This document shows, one piece after another, positions 10,282 through 22,641 of a stretch of 64,000 nt of DNA. A program made the translations under genes and the position numbers. The notes below the pieces were generated by a model. It did no database searches and was not told the DNA's origin. It was given only the letters and a program-made list of their open reading frames with translations. The first letter of the stretch is position 1, and every line of letters starts with the position of its first letter. The stretch covers positions 110,414,238 through 110,478,237 of the forward strand of contig CM061227.1 in the NCBI GenBank assembly GCA_030844895.1, given 5' to 3'. Source of the DNA: Ambrosia x helenae. Its lineage: Eukaryota; Streptophyta; Magnoliopsida; Asterales; Asteraceae.

Positions 10282-10471
10282 AAGCTGGTATACTCCTCTA
10301 CATTCCCTTTTCATTTAACCGAATTATGGTTCCCACCACATGAAATGGATAAGGGCAATGTGGTTGCATATGGTATCTAAAATAGCCATACAAGACTTTA
10401 TACTTCTAGCCATAACATTACAAATCAAAAGTCCCTGAGATAAAGAGAAAAAAAAAGGAATATAAAAAAAT

Positions 10472-10526
10472 GCTTTCATTGAGATTTGAACTCAAGACCT
10501 CCCGCTTACTAAACGGGTGCTCTAAC
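10472..10526 (-). pseudogene. 3' 55 nt of tRNA-Thr(AGT) copy b, split by LTR element
   Basis: Identical in layout to copy a from the discriminator side through the anticodon loop, up to the D-arm sequence TTAG, where the gene is cut. The missing 18 nt sit at 27168-27185. A seven-T terminator remains at its 3' side. The five bases CTAAC at 10522-10526 are repeated at 27163-27167 as the target-site duplication of the insertion. Confidence 0.95.
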
Positions 10527-11017
10527 TGTCAAAATATGGTAAACAAAACAAGAACTGAATGATTTTATTACTGGAAAGACTAAAGAATACAAAAGACAAG
10601 GAAATGATTACACAATCAAAACCCTAAAATACTCAGAAGATCATTGACTGATGATCTTTGTAAACAAACAACTCTCACTCTCACACTGAGATCACTGACA
10701 GATGATCTCAAACAAAACAAGGACTCAAAGAATCAATGATCATTAACATATGATCTGATCTAACCCTAAATCTGAGAGAGAATAACAAAGAGAAAAGATG
10801 ACTCGTGCTAAAAGACTGAAAAGGAAGCACGAAGCAAGGCTTATATAGCCAGCTAATAAGGCTCGGTAACAAACACAACCGAAGCAACACGAGCCGTAGA
10901 TCAAAACAGAGAAAACACAAATATAAAGGCTCGGAACCATTGGATCAACAGGATTGTGGATTGCCAGCGTGGCATGTGACATCCGTCACTTTTTATTATT
11001 ATTATTATTATTTTTTT

Positions 11018-11058
<41 letters not shown>

Positions 11059-11232
11059 TATATATATATATAATATAGATATATGTTGGTCTTTCCTCCA
11101 ATAACTAGACCCAACACAACCAAATTCATGTCCCTTTATCCATTTTCTGAAGCCCACTTGAAGCCCATCAGACAAGGCCCAGACAACAGAGCCCAAGGAC
11201 TGCCTTCTCTTCTGCTCGCTGATACCCCTACC

Positions 11233-14200
11233 TGTAACGCCCAGCTATTTTATAAATAATAATAATAATAATAATAATAAGTAATGTTAGAACATTATAT
11301 TTCGTATAACAATGTTAACTCATTGATGACAATATATGTAGCCTTAACGTGAAGTACATTCTTTTTCATTAATAAATTTAATTATTTAAAATCGCCAAAT
11401 AACGCGTTTGTAAGTAATAACATACTGCTAAACCGACCTGTATTCTTGTAAATTTCTAAACGCGAAAAAAAAAAATAAGATATTATATCAAATATACAGT
11501 CCAACCACTCGTTTTAAGTCGGTTTATATAAATAAATTTAGCAAAATATCTATTTTAGCGGTTAAACAAACCCGAGTCGATTACTAGTTCGTTTAAACAA
11601 TAACTCTCTACCTAACCCACCTAACAAACCCTATCTATAAAAGCTAGCTTTCTCCTTCCTCACTTCACCTTCACCAAAACCTAGCCACCACCATCAACCT
11701 TAAACCTCCATGTCTCCTCCTCCTTCCTCATTCAAACCCTAGTCTACCTAAACCTTTCCTTCTCCCTCTAACAAGAACCGGCGGCCGCCACCCTATGGTG
11801 GTTCACGGCAGCGCCTCCATCTTTAGCCTCCCCTCTTTCCCCTCTAGAACTGCGGCGGCAGCCACGCACAATCACCACCCGAGCCACCATAATCCGCCGC
11901 CGCCGACCACCACCAACCACCATATCCCTCATCCTCTCTTCTTCTCCTCTACATATACCTCCACCCACACCCTCGCCGTTCCACCCAGAAAACGCCACCC
12001 ACAACCACCTGAGCCGCCAACAACCACCACCTACCGCATCTATTTTTTTTGTTTGTTGTTCACTGCACCTAACCACGACCTTACACGAAAATTATCCCAA
12101 GATTCTTGGTTCTGGGTCTGCTACAGGAACGAACAGGAGGCGGCCCTGTTTCTCTTTGTCTGATCCTTGTTTCCGGTTGGGTCTGCGTAACCGGATTTTA
12201 CACTGGGGTATTTTGCTTCAGGATCTGTTCATATGGGGCCTGGTTTCGATCTGAAAAGGCCCTACAACAGAGGAGATGGGCGGATTTCCGGTTCAGTATT
12301 ACCGTGGCCGGTAATAATTACGGGTATGGCATCCTTCTTTTTGTGAGTATTGTTTTCGGGTCAGCTTTGGGGAGTACAGTTAGTAGAGATGTTGACTCGG
12401 TTTGGTTGATGACTGGGAAGGGTCACGCTGGCCGGAGATTTATTTGGGCCTCGTCTTCTGTTCATTCTCCGTTTCGGGTTATGTTCTTTTCGGGTCAGAT
12501 TAGTTATGGCGCAACAGTTGGATTCGGGCCAGGTTTAGCGGGTCTCAGTCGAAGTCTGATTTGGTCAACACTCGGTCAACATGGTCAGATTCGTCGACGT
12601 TCAGGTCAAGACGCGGGTGTGTTGATTCGCGAGCATGGAACAGGAAGGTATAACGCGTCGTGTCGTTGTTTTATTTATTTTGGTTACACTTATATAGTTA
12701 AAAATATATCGTAGAAATCGAAAACGAACCGAAACGACTTATGTTCATAAAACGCTTGGTGTAATAACAAGGCTATGAATAAAATGGTTAATACATATAC
12801 GTGTATATAAACTTATATATATGTTCGTCTAGCGAAGTATAAAATGGTTCATAAGAATATATATTGGAATATACACAAGCACGTAATCTAGCGAAACATA
12901 TATTATCCTACTTTTAAAGATTGAGTAGCTTTAACGGATGAATAACATGTTAACAATACGTGAGACATTTGAATAGTCGAAGCTTATAACACTAATGTAC
13001 ATTTTTTTATATATATATTATCAACACGATTAAGCAAGTCTAATGCTTGTCGCTTTACCATTTGTCTTCGGACTAATAAATAATAACTTACACTTATACA
13101 AACTATTTTGACGACTATCGAATGTTGAACCATAATATATAAATGCTACTTGTTGGAAGTTGTAATTTACTCGCTTTTTACAGCTTTTGAAAGTTAAACC
13201 ATGTGTTGTGTAATCGGACAATTAATGTTTTGAGTTAAAATAGACGACTTGTGTTGTCTGGTTTCTTACAAAAACAGAGGAAACTCTGCCAAAATTTTTA
13301 GAAAAATGTAAGAAACGGATTGGCCTTTCAAGTTTGTATTTACGTCTAAAAGAAATTAGTTTTTTTTACAAATAAATTCTAACTTTCAAGTCTTACGTCG
13401 TCAAAAATAGAAATATTCATATTTATTAATAAGTTCATAATATGATTCAATCTGCGAAACGAGCTAACATTCAAGTCGAGTTACTCAAATATTATTTTCA
13501 TTATCCAAAATGTTTCTTTAGCAAAAATTTCAAGACACGACTTTGAATACTATAATAAAGTAGTTATTTTAATAAATTAATAATACGCATATACTTTCGT
13601 GATCCCAAACCAAGTTATTGTCGGTTCGTTAAGTCATACACACTTTAAGACGCGCATTCGTTCAATGCGAGTCTAGGTAGTTGAATAAACTATCCATACA
13701 ATCGATAAATGAAATAAGCGTATTTGCATTAGAATTTAAGGCATCGTTTGTTTGTAATAGGATACAAGAGTTCAATTAATTCAAGTTCAGACTTTTTGCT
13801 ACTTGCAAATACTTACACAGTGAATTTCAGGTGAGTTTACATAGCCCCTTTTATTTATCACCATTTTTGGGGTGAAACATGTTATAACATTTTCATTGCA
13901 ATTCAATCATCAATGTGTCTATGTGTTTTCTATGTTGCATATTGTCTTGAGCATGATTAGAGTAAGCACCATTCTAGCATAATCATTAACATTGATCAGC
14001 CGACGGTATACATTGATAGATCTATTGGACTGACAATCCCACCCGGATACGTGCCTCCTACAAAGGTTACGTGGGTGTTTGTTATCGCATAACATATTCA
14101 TTGGGACCATAAGTGTATGGTATGTATCATTTTATAACAGTCAGCAGGGTTGATTATGCACTCGATTTATTTCTAATATGTTCTCACATATGGGCTAGAT

Positions 14201-14512
14201 TAACATGACACATGAATTGCATAACATTTTATTCATTTTATCATCAAAAACCTATGTAATTCTCACCAACTTTTGTTGACCCAAAACATTTTCAACTTAA
14301 CATGTTTCAGGTTATAAACATGCTCGAAGATTAGAGTTAATGCTTGAAGATGCGTAGCTTGTATTTTTTTTTTATTTTGGTGTACAAATTCTTAGAACAA
14401 TTGTATGTAATTTATTTAAATCATTTATTGAAACTTATTATTTACCATGAGCTACTGAACAATCATCAATACGTGACATCCCGATGTTTCCGCCATCGGT
14501 TGGGGTGTTACA
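11233..14512 (+). repeat. E1 left LTR
   Basis: It starts TGTAACGCCC and ends GGTGTTACA, directly followed by GAT and the PBS. A TATA box TATAAAAG (11636-11643) precedes a C-rich, GC-rich 5' leader (11680-12650) that stands out from the AT-rich rest. The motif TTTTTGGGGTGAAACATG (about 13864) and the U5 block at 13981-14044 are shared with the other LTRs of the window. Confidence 0.93.
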
Positions 14513-14515
14513 GAT

Positions 14516-14528
14516 TGGTATCAGAGCC
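14516..14528 (+). other. E1 primer-binding site
   Basis: TGGTATCAGAGCC starts three bases after the LTR end and matches the complement of the plant initiator tRNA-Met 3' end. Confidence 0.93.
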
Positions 14529-16923
14529 ATGGTTATAGGGAATTAGGTTATTAGAAAAATAATCTAGTCTATAACCATAGGATTTAAACCAGTACTTGCT
14601 TCTATTACTTGTAACCCTATTTGCTACCTTATCCTTATCTCTATCTCTATCCTCATCCTTATTCTTAGCCTAACTTAGTCTTGCCTACTCTCTTTCACTT
14701 ACTTGCTACAATCCTAACGTATTTCTAGATTATTAAGGCAAATTCGTTGGGCTTAGACCTGATCTGTTTTGATAAGCTAACATTTTCGTTTATTCGGGGT
14801 TAGATATTTAGAATCTTTGTGTTTCATTTATACCCCCTCACTCCCGTATAAAATCTAAGTTTTGAATCTCAAAATTTTTACAATTCAAATATATTTTCTT
14901 CTTATATAATTCCCTCATTAGCTTAAACTTCATGAATCATTTATGGGTTTCACAATCCTAATTCATTTTACAAACTTATAATATTACCCATAAGTCTAAT
15001 TATTTTTAACATCTAACCCAAATTATATGTTTCCCTTTACATCATACATAAATCTATTATCTTTGATGTTTCTGGTCAATTTTATTTTAAACCTCCCCCC
15101 CCCTACATTTTTATTTATGTGCATATATATGTATATTTTGAAGATACCATCAACCATAAAATTTCATCACATTCGAGATTTTTAAATCCTTGTTTATACT
15201 GTAACCTTATAAATCTGTGCATAGGAGCTACTGTAGCACCAAAGCTAAAGAGTACTGAATTTTGTCAAACTTTCATCACTTGGGAATTTCACAAACTATA
15301 ACAAATAAATATAATTTTTTTTTTAAATGAGTCTTTTATTTCCACAAACTTATTTGCTAAATTTCAAATTTTTATTGAACAATTTATTGGTGTAACAAAT
15401 GATTTATGGTAAAAATGTTTTAATCTATTAAGAATGACTTCTTTTATGTATTACTCGAAGCCTATTATACAAAACGTCTGAACAAATTCTTGATTTTTGA
15501 AATCCGACATCGTGTTTAAAACCTATGACTCATCGAAATATTTTGATCTAAATCAATGTAGTTGTACTATTTAATGACTTTTGCTTCACATACAAAATCA
15601 AATTTTGAAAATAAAATCTTTTCATCCACAGGAACAAAATTTACTCTACAATTTTTCCATTGACACATACTTATTTTAAACTTGTTCGAACCATTACAAA
15701 TTTTTGGCAAATACCGTAATCATGTTTTCTCATACGCTTGTATCTAACTATTTATTCAAACCCACGATTATTCTGCATGATCACCTTATTACTTGCGTCT
15801 TTTTGAAACCCTATAAATTAAACCCTTTATCAACCATTTACACGTTCACCATTTTTCACAACTTTGATTATACTTGAGTTTTCATCATCTCTCAAAATCC
15901 AAATTCACATCCTTTACCTCCTCGAACATGAACTTGATCTCCACGATAACCACACTATTGAAAACTTAATTGTTCATTGCATCAAAACTTGAATATTAGT
16001 TATACATGAGGATTTGATTATCTACCTGAACATTTGATTATTCATGATATTTGGAAGCATGAAAAATAAACTATTTGCTATAAACACACCTAAAGTCATT
16101 AACCTTGCCTAGGGCAACTCTATTGCAGCTCGCATGCTATACTTGATACTTGATGCATTTACCAACTTGCTTACATGTATGTATTATCAATTTGCAACTA
16201 ATGTGTTAAGCCAAAAAAAAACAATTGTTACACTTAATCAAACAACTGGTAGAGGATGAAGTACTTGCTCAACAGTTAGTAGAGTACCTAATAACCTGCT
16301 CAACGATTGGTAGAGGTCATCATGCCTGCTCAACAGTCGGTAGAGGTTGTAATAACCTACTCAACGACTGGTAGAGGCTATCGCACCTGCTCAACAATCG
16401 GTAGAGGTTCCTACTCACTGACTGGTAGAAGTCTTTTTCCTGCTCAACAGTTGGACTCATCTTTGGATACATTATACATGTAAATTGATACAAAGATTTA
16501 TTAGACTCATTGATACAAAGATTCAATCACAATGTTATTTTGCATTACTTACATGTGTGTTTAGAGTCATAGAAGGACACAAAACCCTAATGTAAGGTAA
16601 ATTGGTGATTGCGGTCCGGAACGTAATCATGAATTTACAGGTACGTTAAGGTGGTGTGAAATTCTATCAAGGTTTTTCGGTAGCTAATCAATTATAAACG
16701 CTAGTTACCTAGTAGTTCGTTTAGTCTTTCCATAGTCAATCAACTCACACATATCAAAACTCTTACCCAAATTATTCGAAACATATTATTCTATTACTTA
16801 TAAATTCACGTTGGGCCTTAACCCAAATTTTTCCAAACCATGGTTGCCCTAATTACTACTCAATCACTCTCAACCCCGTATTCTAAATAACTTCGGGACG
16901 AAGTTTCCAAAAGTAGGGGAGAC
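14529..16923 (+). other. E1 non-coding internal region
   Basis: 2.4 kb without any frame longer than about 70 codons that looks coding. It holds a tandem repeat at 16240-16455, a conserved block at 16567-16670, the palindromic CTTCGGGACGAAG (16891-16903) and the polypurine tract AAAAGTAGGGGAGAC just before the right LTR. Confidence 0.85.
16240..16455 (+). repeat. imperfect tandem repeat near E1 3' end
   Basis: About seven units of 25-40 bases with the core CTGCTCAACRRTYGGTAGAG separated by variable spacers. Homologous arrays lie at the same relative place in E2 and E3. Confidence 0.85.
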
Positions 16924-19900
16924 TGTAACGCCCAGCTATTTTATAAATAATAATAATAATAATAATAATAATAAGTAATGTTAGAACATTATATTTCGTA
17001 TAACAATGTTAACTCATTGATGACAATATATGTAGCCTTAACGTGAAGTACATTCTTTTTCATTAATAAATTTAATTATTTAAAATCGCCAAATAACGCG
17101 TTTGTAAGTAATAACATACTGCTAAACCGACCTGTATTCTTGTAAATTTCTAAACGCGAAAAAAAAAAAATAAGATATTATATCAAATATACAGTCCAAC
17201 CACTCGTTTTAAGTCGGTTTATATAAATAAATTTAGCAAAATATCTATTTTAGCGGTTAAACAAACCCGAGTCGATTACTAGTTCGTTTAAACAATAACT
17301 CTCTACCTAACCCACCTAACAAACCCTATCTATAAAAGCTAGCTTTCTCCTTCCTCACTTCACCTTCACCAAAACCCTAGCCACCACCATCAACCTTAAA
17401 CCTCCATGTCTCCTCCTCCTTCCTCATTCAAACCCTAGTCTACCTAAACCTTTCCTTCTCCCTCTAACAAGAACCGGCGGCCGCCACCCTATGGTGGTTC
17501 ACGGCAGCGCCTCCATCTTTAGCCTCCCCTCTTTCCCCTCTAGAACTGCGGCGGCAGCCACGCACAATCACCACCCGAGCCACCATAATCCGCCGCCGCC
17601 GACCACCACCAACCACCATATCCCTCATCCTCTCTTCTTCTCCTCTACATATACCTCCACCCACACCCTCGCCGTTCCACCCAGAAAACGCCACCCACAA
17701 CCACCTGAGCCGCCAACAACCACCACCTACCGCATCTATTTTTTTTGTTTGTTGTTCACTGCACCTAACCACGACCCTTACACGAAAATTATCCCAAGAT
17801 TCTTGGTTCTGGGTCTGCTACAGGAACGAACAGGAGGCGGCCCTGTTTCTCTTTGTCTGATCCTTGTTTCCGGTTGGGTCTGCGTAACCGGATTTTACAC
17901 TGGGGTATTTTGCTTCAGGATCTGTTCATATGGGGCCTGGTTTCCGATCTGAAAAGGCCCTACAACAGAGGAGATGGGCGGATTTCCGGTTCAGTATTAC
18001 CGTGGCCGGTAATAATTACGGGTATGGCATCCTTCTTTTTGTGAGTATTGTTTTCGGGTCAGCTTTGGGGAGTACAGTTAGTAGAGATGTTGACTCGGTT
18101 TGGTTGATGACTGGGAAGGGTCACGCTGGCCGGAGATTTATTTGGGCCTCGTCTTCTGTTCATTCTCCGTTTCGGGTTATGTTCTTTTCGGGTCAGATTA
18201 GTTATGGCGCAACAGTTGGATTCGGGCCAGGTTTAGCGGGTCTCAGTCGAAGTCTGATTTGGTCAACACTCGGTCAACATGGTCAGATTCGTCGACGTTC
18301 AGGTCAAGACGCGGGTGTGTTGATTCGCGAGCATGGAACAGGAAGGTATAACGCGTCGTGTCGTTGTTTTATTTATTTTGGTTACACTTATATAGTTAAA
18401 AATATATCGTAGAAATCGAAAACGAACCGAAACGACTTATGTTCATAAAACGCTTGGTGTAATAACAAGGCTATGAATAAAATGGTTAATACATATACGT
18501 GTATATAAACTTATATATATGTTCGTCTAGCGAAGTATAAAATGGTTCATAAGAATATATATTGGAATATACACAAGCACGTAATCTAGCGAAACATATA
18601 TTATCCTACTTTTAAAGATTGAGTAGCTTTAACGGATGAATAACATGTTAACAATACGTGAGACATTTGAATAGTCGAAGCTTATAACACTAATGTACAT
18701 TTTTTTATATATATATTATCAACACGATTAAGCAAGTCTAATGCTTGTCGCTTTACCATTTGTCTTCGGACTAATAAATAATAACTTACACTTATACAAA
18801 CTATTTTGACGACTATCGAATGTTGAACCATAATATATAAATGCTACTTGTTGGAAGTTGTAATTTACTCGCTTTTTACAGCTTTTGAAAGTTAAACCAT
18901 GTGTTGTGTAATCGGACAATTAATGTTTTGAGTTAAAATAGACGACTTGTGTTGTCTGGTTTCTTACAAAAACAGAGGAAACTCTGCCAAAATTTTTAGA
19001 AAAATGTAAGAAACGGATTGGCCTTTCAAGTTTGTATTTACGTCTAAAAGAAATTAGTTTTTTTTACAAATAAATTCTAACTTTCAAGTCTTACGTCGTC
19101 AAAAATAGAAATATTCATATTTATTAATAAGTTCATAATATGATTCAATCTGCGAAACGAGCTAACATTCAAGTCGAGTTACTCAAATATTATTTTCATT
19201 ATCCAAAATGTTTCTTTAGCAAAAATTTCAAGACACGACTTTGAATACTATAATAAAGTAGTTATTTTAATAAATTAATAATACGCATATACTTTCGTGA
19301 TCCCAAACCAAGTTATTGTCGGTTCGTTAAGTCATACACACTTTAAGACGCGCATTCGTTCAATGCGAGTCTAGGTAGTTGAATAAACTATCCATACAAT
19401 CGATAAATGAAATAAGCGTATTTGCATTAGAATTTAAGGCATCGTTTGTTTGTAATAGGATACAAGAGTTCAATTAATTCAAGTTCAGACTTTTTGCTAC
19501 TTGCAAATACTTACACAGTGAATTTCAGGTGAGTTTACATAGCCCCTTTTATTTATCACCATTTTTGGGGTGAAACATGTTATAACATTTTCATTGCAAT
19601 TCAATCATCAATGTGTCTATGTGTTTTCTATGTTGCATATTGTCTTGAGCATGATTAGAGTAAGCACCATTCTAGCATAATCATTAACATTGATCAGCCG
19701 ACGGTATACATTGATAGATCTATTGGACTGACAATCCCACCCGGATACGTGCCTCCTACAAAGGTTACGTGGGTGTTTGTTATCGCATAACATATTCATT
19801 GGGACCATAAGTGTATGGTATGTATCATTTTATAACAGTCAGCAGGGTTGATTATGCACTCGATTTATTTCTAATATGTTCTCACATATGGGCTAGATTA

Positions 19901-20207
19901 ACATGACACATGAATTGCATAACATTTTATTCATTTTATCATCAAAAACCTATGTAATTCTCACCAACTTTTGTTGACCCAAAACATTTTCAACTTAACA
20001 TGTTTCAGGTTATAACATGCTCGAAGATTAGAGTTAATGCTTGAAGATGCGTAGCTTGTATTTTTTTTATTTTGGTGTACAAATTCTTAGAACAATTGTA
20101 TGTAATTTATTTAAATCATTTATTGAAACTTATTATTTACCATGAGCTACTGAACAATCATCAATACGTGACATCCCGATGTTTCCGCCATCGGTTGGGG
20201 TGTTACA
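16924..20207 (+). repeat. E1 right LTR
   Basis: Same sequence as the left LTR apart from a few single-base indels. For example there is one extra C near 17376, one near 17778 and one near 17944, and one A fewer near 20014. Confidence 0.93.
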
Positions 20208-20300
20208 CTACCGGCCCAAGAATCGGCCCACCAGACTATCTAGCCCAGCCCACTTCCCTTTCCCCTCCATTCAGTTAAAAAAAAAGAAAAAAGAAAAGAA

Positions 20301-20378
20301 TGGTCCCAGCCGGGTTCGAACCGCAGACCTTTCACAACCATACACACATTCACACCATCTGGACCACACACTCTCATT
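20301..20378 (-). repeat. tRNA-like module 1 in E2 LTR (repeated at 24550-24627)
   Basis: On the minus strand a box A-like TGGTCCAGATGGTG is followed by a consensus box B GGTTCGAACCC about 35 bases on, and then by T-rich sequence. The pairing needed for a real cloverleaf is incomplete, so it is a tRNA-derived relic or Pol III promoter and not a tRNA gene. Confidence 0.7.
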
Positions 20379-21009
20379 GTTATTTACCCAGCTTTATTTG
20401 TATTTAAGCCACTTCTGTTCTTCTCTTTTCCTTCCTTGGCTGTTCGCAAGACAACAGCAACAGATTAATATTTTTTTTTTCTTTTTTCTTCTTTCTTTTT
20501 GACTAATCCAATCATCTTAAATCACGCGTGTTTTGGACAAATTAACATGGAATCTAAATTACCGGCCTCAAACTACCTCGATTACACGTCAATCGTTGAC
20601 CAATTTGTTTTATTACGCGTTTGACAATTAAATCGTGGGTCAACTTTCCAATTAAACCATACACTGATCCACACTATAAATTGGCCTTCTACGAATCATT
20701 ATCACTCGCTCATACTCTCTTCTCCATCCTCAATTCTTCTCCAATCTCACTGTTATTATAATTCTCCTCGTTGTTTGACTTTTGGCTTTGACCGGGCATT
20801 CATCAACGAAACAACACTGTGAGTCCAATTGTTTTTGTGGGTTTTATTAGTCGGCAATCATACAATAAAAACCCTAACATTAATCGGGTTCAAAATGTGT
20901 GGGTTGTTTGATTGTAGAATCTAGGGCTCGTAGGATAATGATTTGGGGATTTTCATTTTTTCAAGTATTGTATAAGTTTAATCATAACCCAAACTAATTA
21001 ACAAACTAA

Positions 21010-21078
21010 CACCCAGACCAACTAGTCTGGGCACGCCCTTCCACTCATCAGGACCCGGGTTCGAGTCCCAGGTTTGGC
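21010..21078 (+). repeat. tRNA-like module 2 in E2 LTR (repeated at 25259-25327)
   Basis: The plus strand has CCAGACCAACTGGTCTGGGC (right-LTR reading) followed by CCCGGGTTCGAGTCCCGGGT, a perfect box B in a paired T-arm-like stem. A T-rich stretch with TTTTT follows directly, as in Pol III genes. It lies about 330 bases downstream of the LTR TATA box. Confidence 0.72.
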
Positions 21079-22641
21079 AAATCTTTTTGTTGTTTTATTT
21101 TTCTTTTTCAACTATATATATATAATACCTATAATTTTATAAATTCATTTTAAAATACTAAAACACTTTTAAAAATTCTACAAAAATTACATTATGTTAA
21201 ACTAGTGAAAAAGTTTAACTTACAATTTTTAGTTTTCTGAAATTTATTTATTTAATATTTACAATAATTAGGTCAAGTTTATTCTATTTTATTTATAAAA
21301 ATCTTTAAAAATATCAAAACGATCTCATAAATTTCCACAAAAAATATCCTAAGTTTTTATGACATTAATCTTTTCAGAAATGATTTTTATTTCTGAAAAA
21401 TCATTTATATAATATTTTTAATCAATTTTTGTTAGTTTTAATCATAAATAAATCATAAGAAATTCATTTTTCAATATTTTTGTACCAAAATTTTACATAA
21501 ATTATTTCTATTCATTTGGAACTGAAATACAATTTTTAATTCAGAAAACTCTTTGATTTTAATATTTCTAGATATTAAAGTCATATTTTGACAATTTGAA
21601 ATAATTGGATTAAATATTCTATTTTCAAGAAAATAATTTTATAAAAATTATTTTCATACTTAAAACCTTATGTTGTGACTATATTCAACTTAAAATTTTA
21701 CAAAAAGACTTTTATTTATTTATTTACTAAAATTTCTTATATTTAATAAACAATTTGTTTATTAAACAAGTAAACGTTATCCCCAATTCGAAGCCCTAGA
21801 AATACATGTATCTTAGAGTTATTTCCCTTACACGTTATCAAATTCTTTAGGTTGATCCTTTGGGATAATTTCCAACACATATTTCGTTGTCCAGTTCAAT
21901 CACAAGCTATTACGTATACTGTGAGTATTCCTACCCCTTTTTGCTTTTATACATTTTTTGGGGTGTTACATGTACACTATTACAATTTCAAATACAAGTT
22001 TACATTTTTACAATACAATTCTAGTACTATGTGCATTGTTTACAACGTGCTTTATGCTTAGACAATACATGTGGATTACATTTGTACTTAGTGAAATCAT
22101 TAACATGGTACAAGCCGACCTTAACATTGGATAGCGCTATTTGGATTGACAACCCGCCTAGATTGATTCTCCCCCTTTTTCATCGGAGAATCCGTGGCCA
22201 GTGTTAAGTTATCATCCATTTATTGGTTGAGTACACTACAGTTCATACAGTACATTATACAGTCACAGGGTTGATTTCGCTCATTTGTATGATACATAGT
22301 TTACATATTCGCACTGTAGCTTGCACTTGAATTGTATAACTTTTTAACCTACTATATATATCAAATCTAGGAATGCTCACCAACATTTCATATGTTGACC
22401 AAACCTATTTTTGTACATGTTTCAGGTGCAGTTTGATCTAGTGCTTTAGCAAGGGACATTTAGTGCTTTATTTTATTTCAGTTATTTAAATATTTACATT
22501 TCATTTAGACAATGTATTTTCCATTTTCATGTAAGACAATTTTGGATTATTCAATAATATTTACATTTTAGTACCATGTGCTTTTGAACAATCGTCACTA
22601 CGTGGCACCTCGATGATTCCGCCATCGGTTGGGGTGTTATA

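Larger units (their letters stand above)
11233..20207 (+). mobile_element. LARD-like non-coding LTR retrotransposon E1 (innermost, young)
   Basis: The TSD CTACC (11228-11232 and 20208-20212) flanks TGTAACGCCC...GGGGTGTTACA. Two LTRs of about 3.28 kb (11233-14512, 16924-20207) enclose a 2.41-kb internal region. The internal part has a full PBS and polypurine tract but no frame resembling gag or pol; it depends on another element for its proteins. The two LTRs look almost identical and the differences I noticed are single-base indels, mostly in homopolymers. This is the youngest insertion of the nest. The LTR end and 3' region relate it to gypsy/chromovirus-type elements by their general form only. 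Confidence 0.93.
20213..22641 (+). repeat. E2 left LTR, 3' portion
   Basis: Continues the LTR begun at 10975. It contains the minus-strand tRNA-like module (20301-20378), a TATA box CACTATAAATTGG (about 20671-20683), the plus-strand tRNA-like module (21010-21078) and the U5 block. The terminal bases read TGTTATA instead of TGTTACA, so the end carries one substitution. Confidence 0.9.

Noticed and set aside
11795..12163. Pro/His/Thr-rich frame and its mirror Gly/Arg-rich frame in the E1 LTR
   Set aside because: Low-complexity CCACC repeats open several frames on both strands at once; no coding signature.
12106..12714. 202-codon open frame inside the E1 left LTR
   Set aside because: The right-LTR copy is broken by single-base indels, no domain is recognisable, and it lies across the presumed U3/R region. 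It is most likely chance in a GC-richer stretch.
20301..21078. LTR tRNA-like modules as real tRNA genes
   Set aside because: Box A and B are good but acceptor and anticodon stems do not pair to a cloverleaf, so they were kept as tRNA-like modules only.
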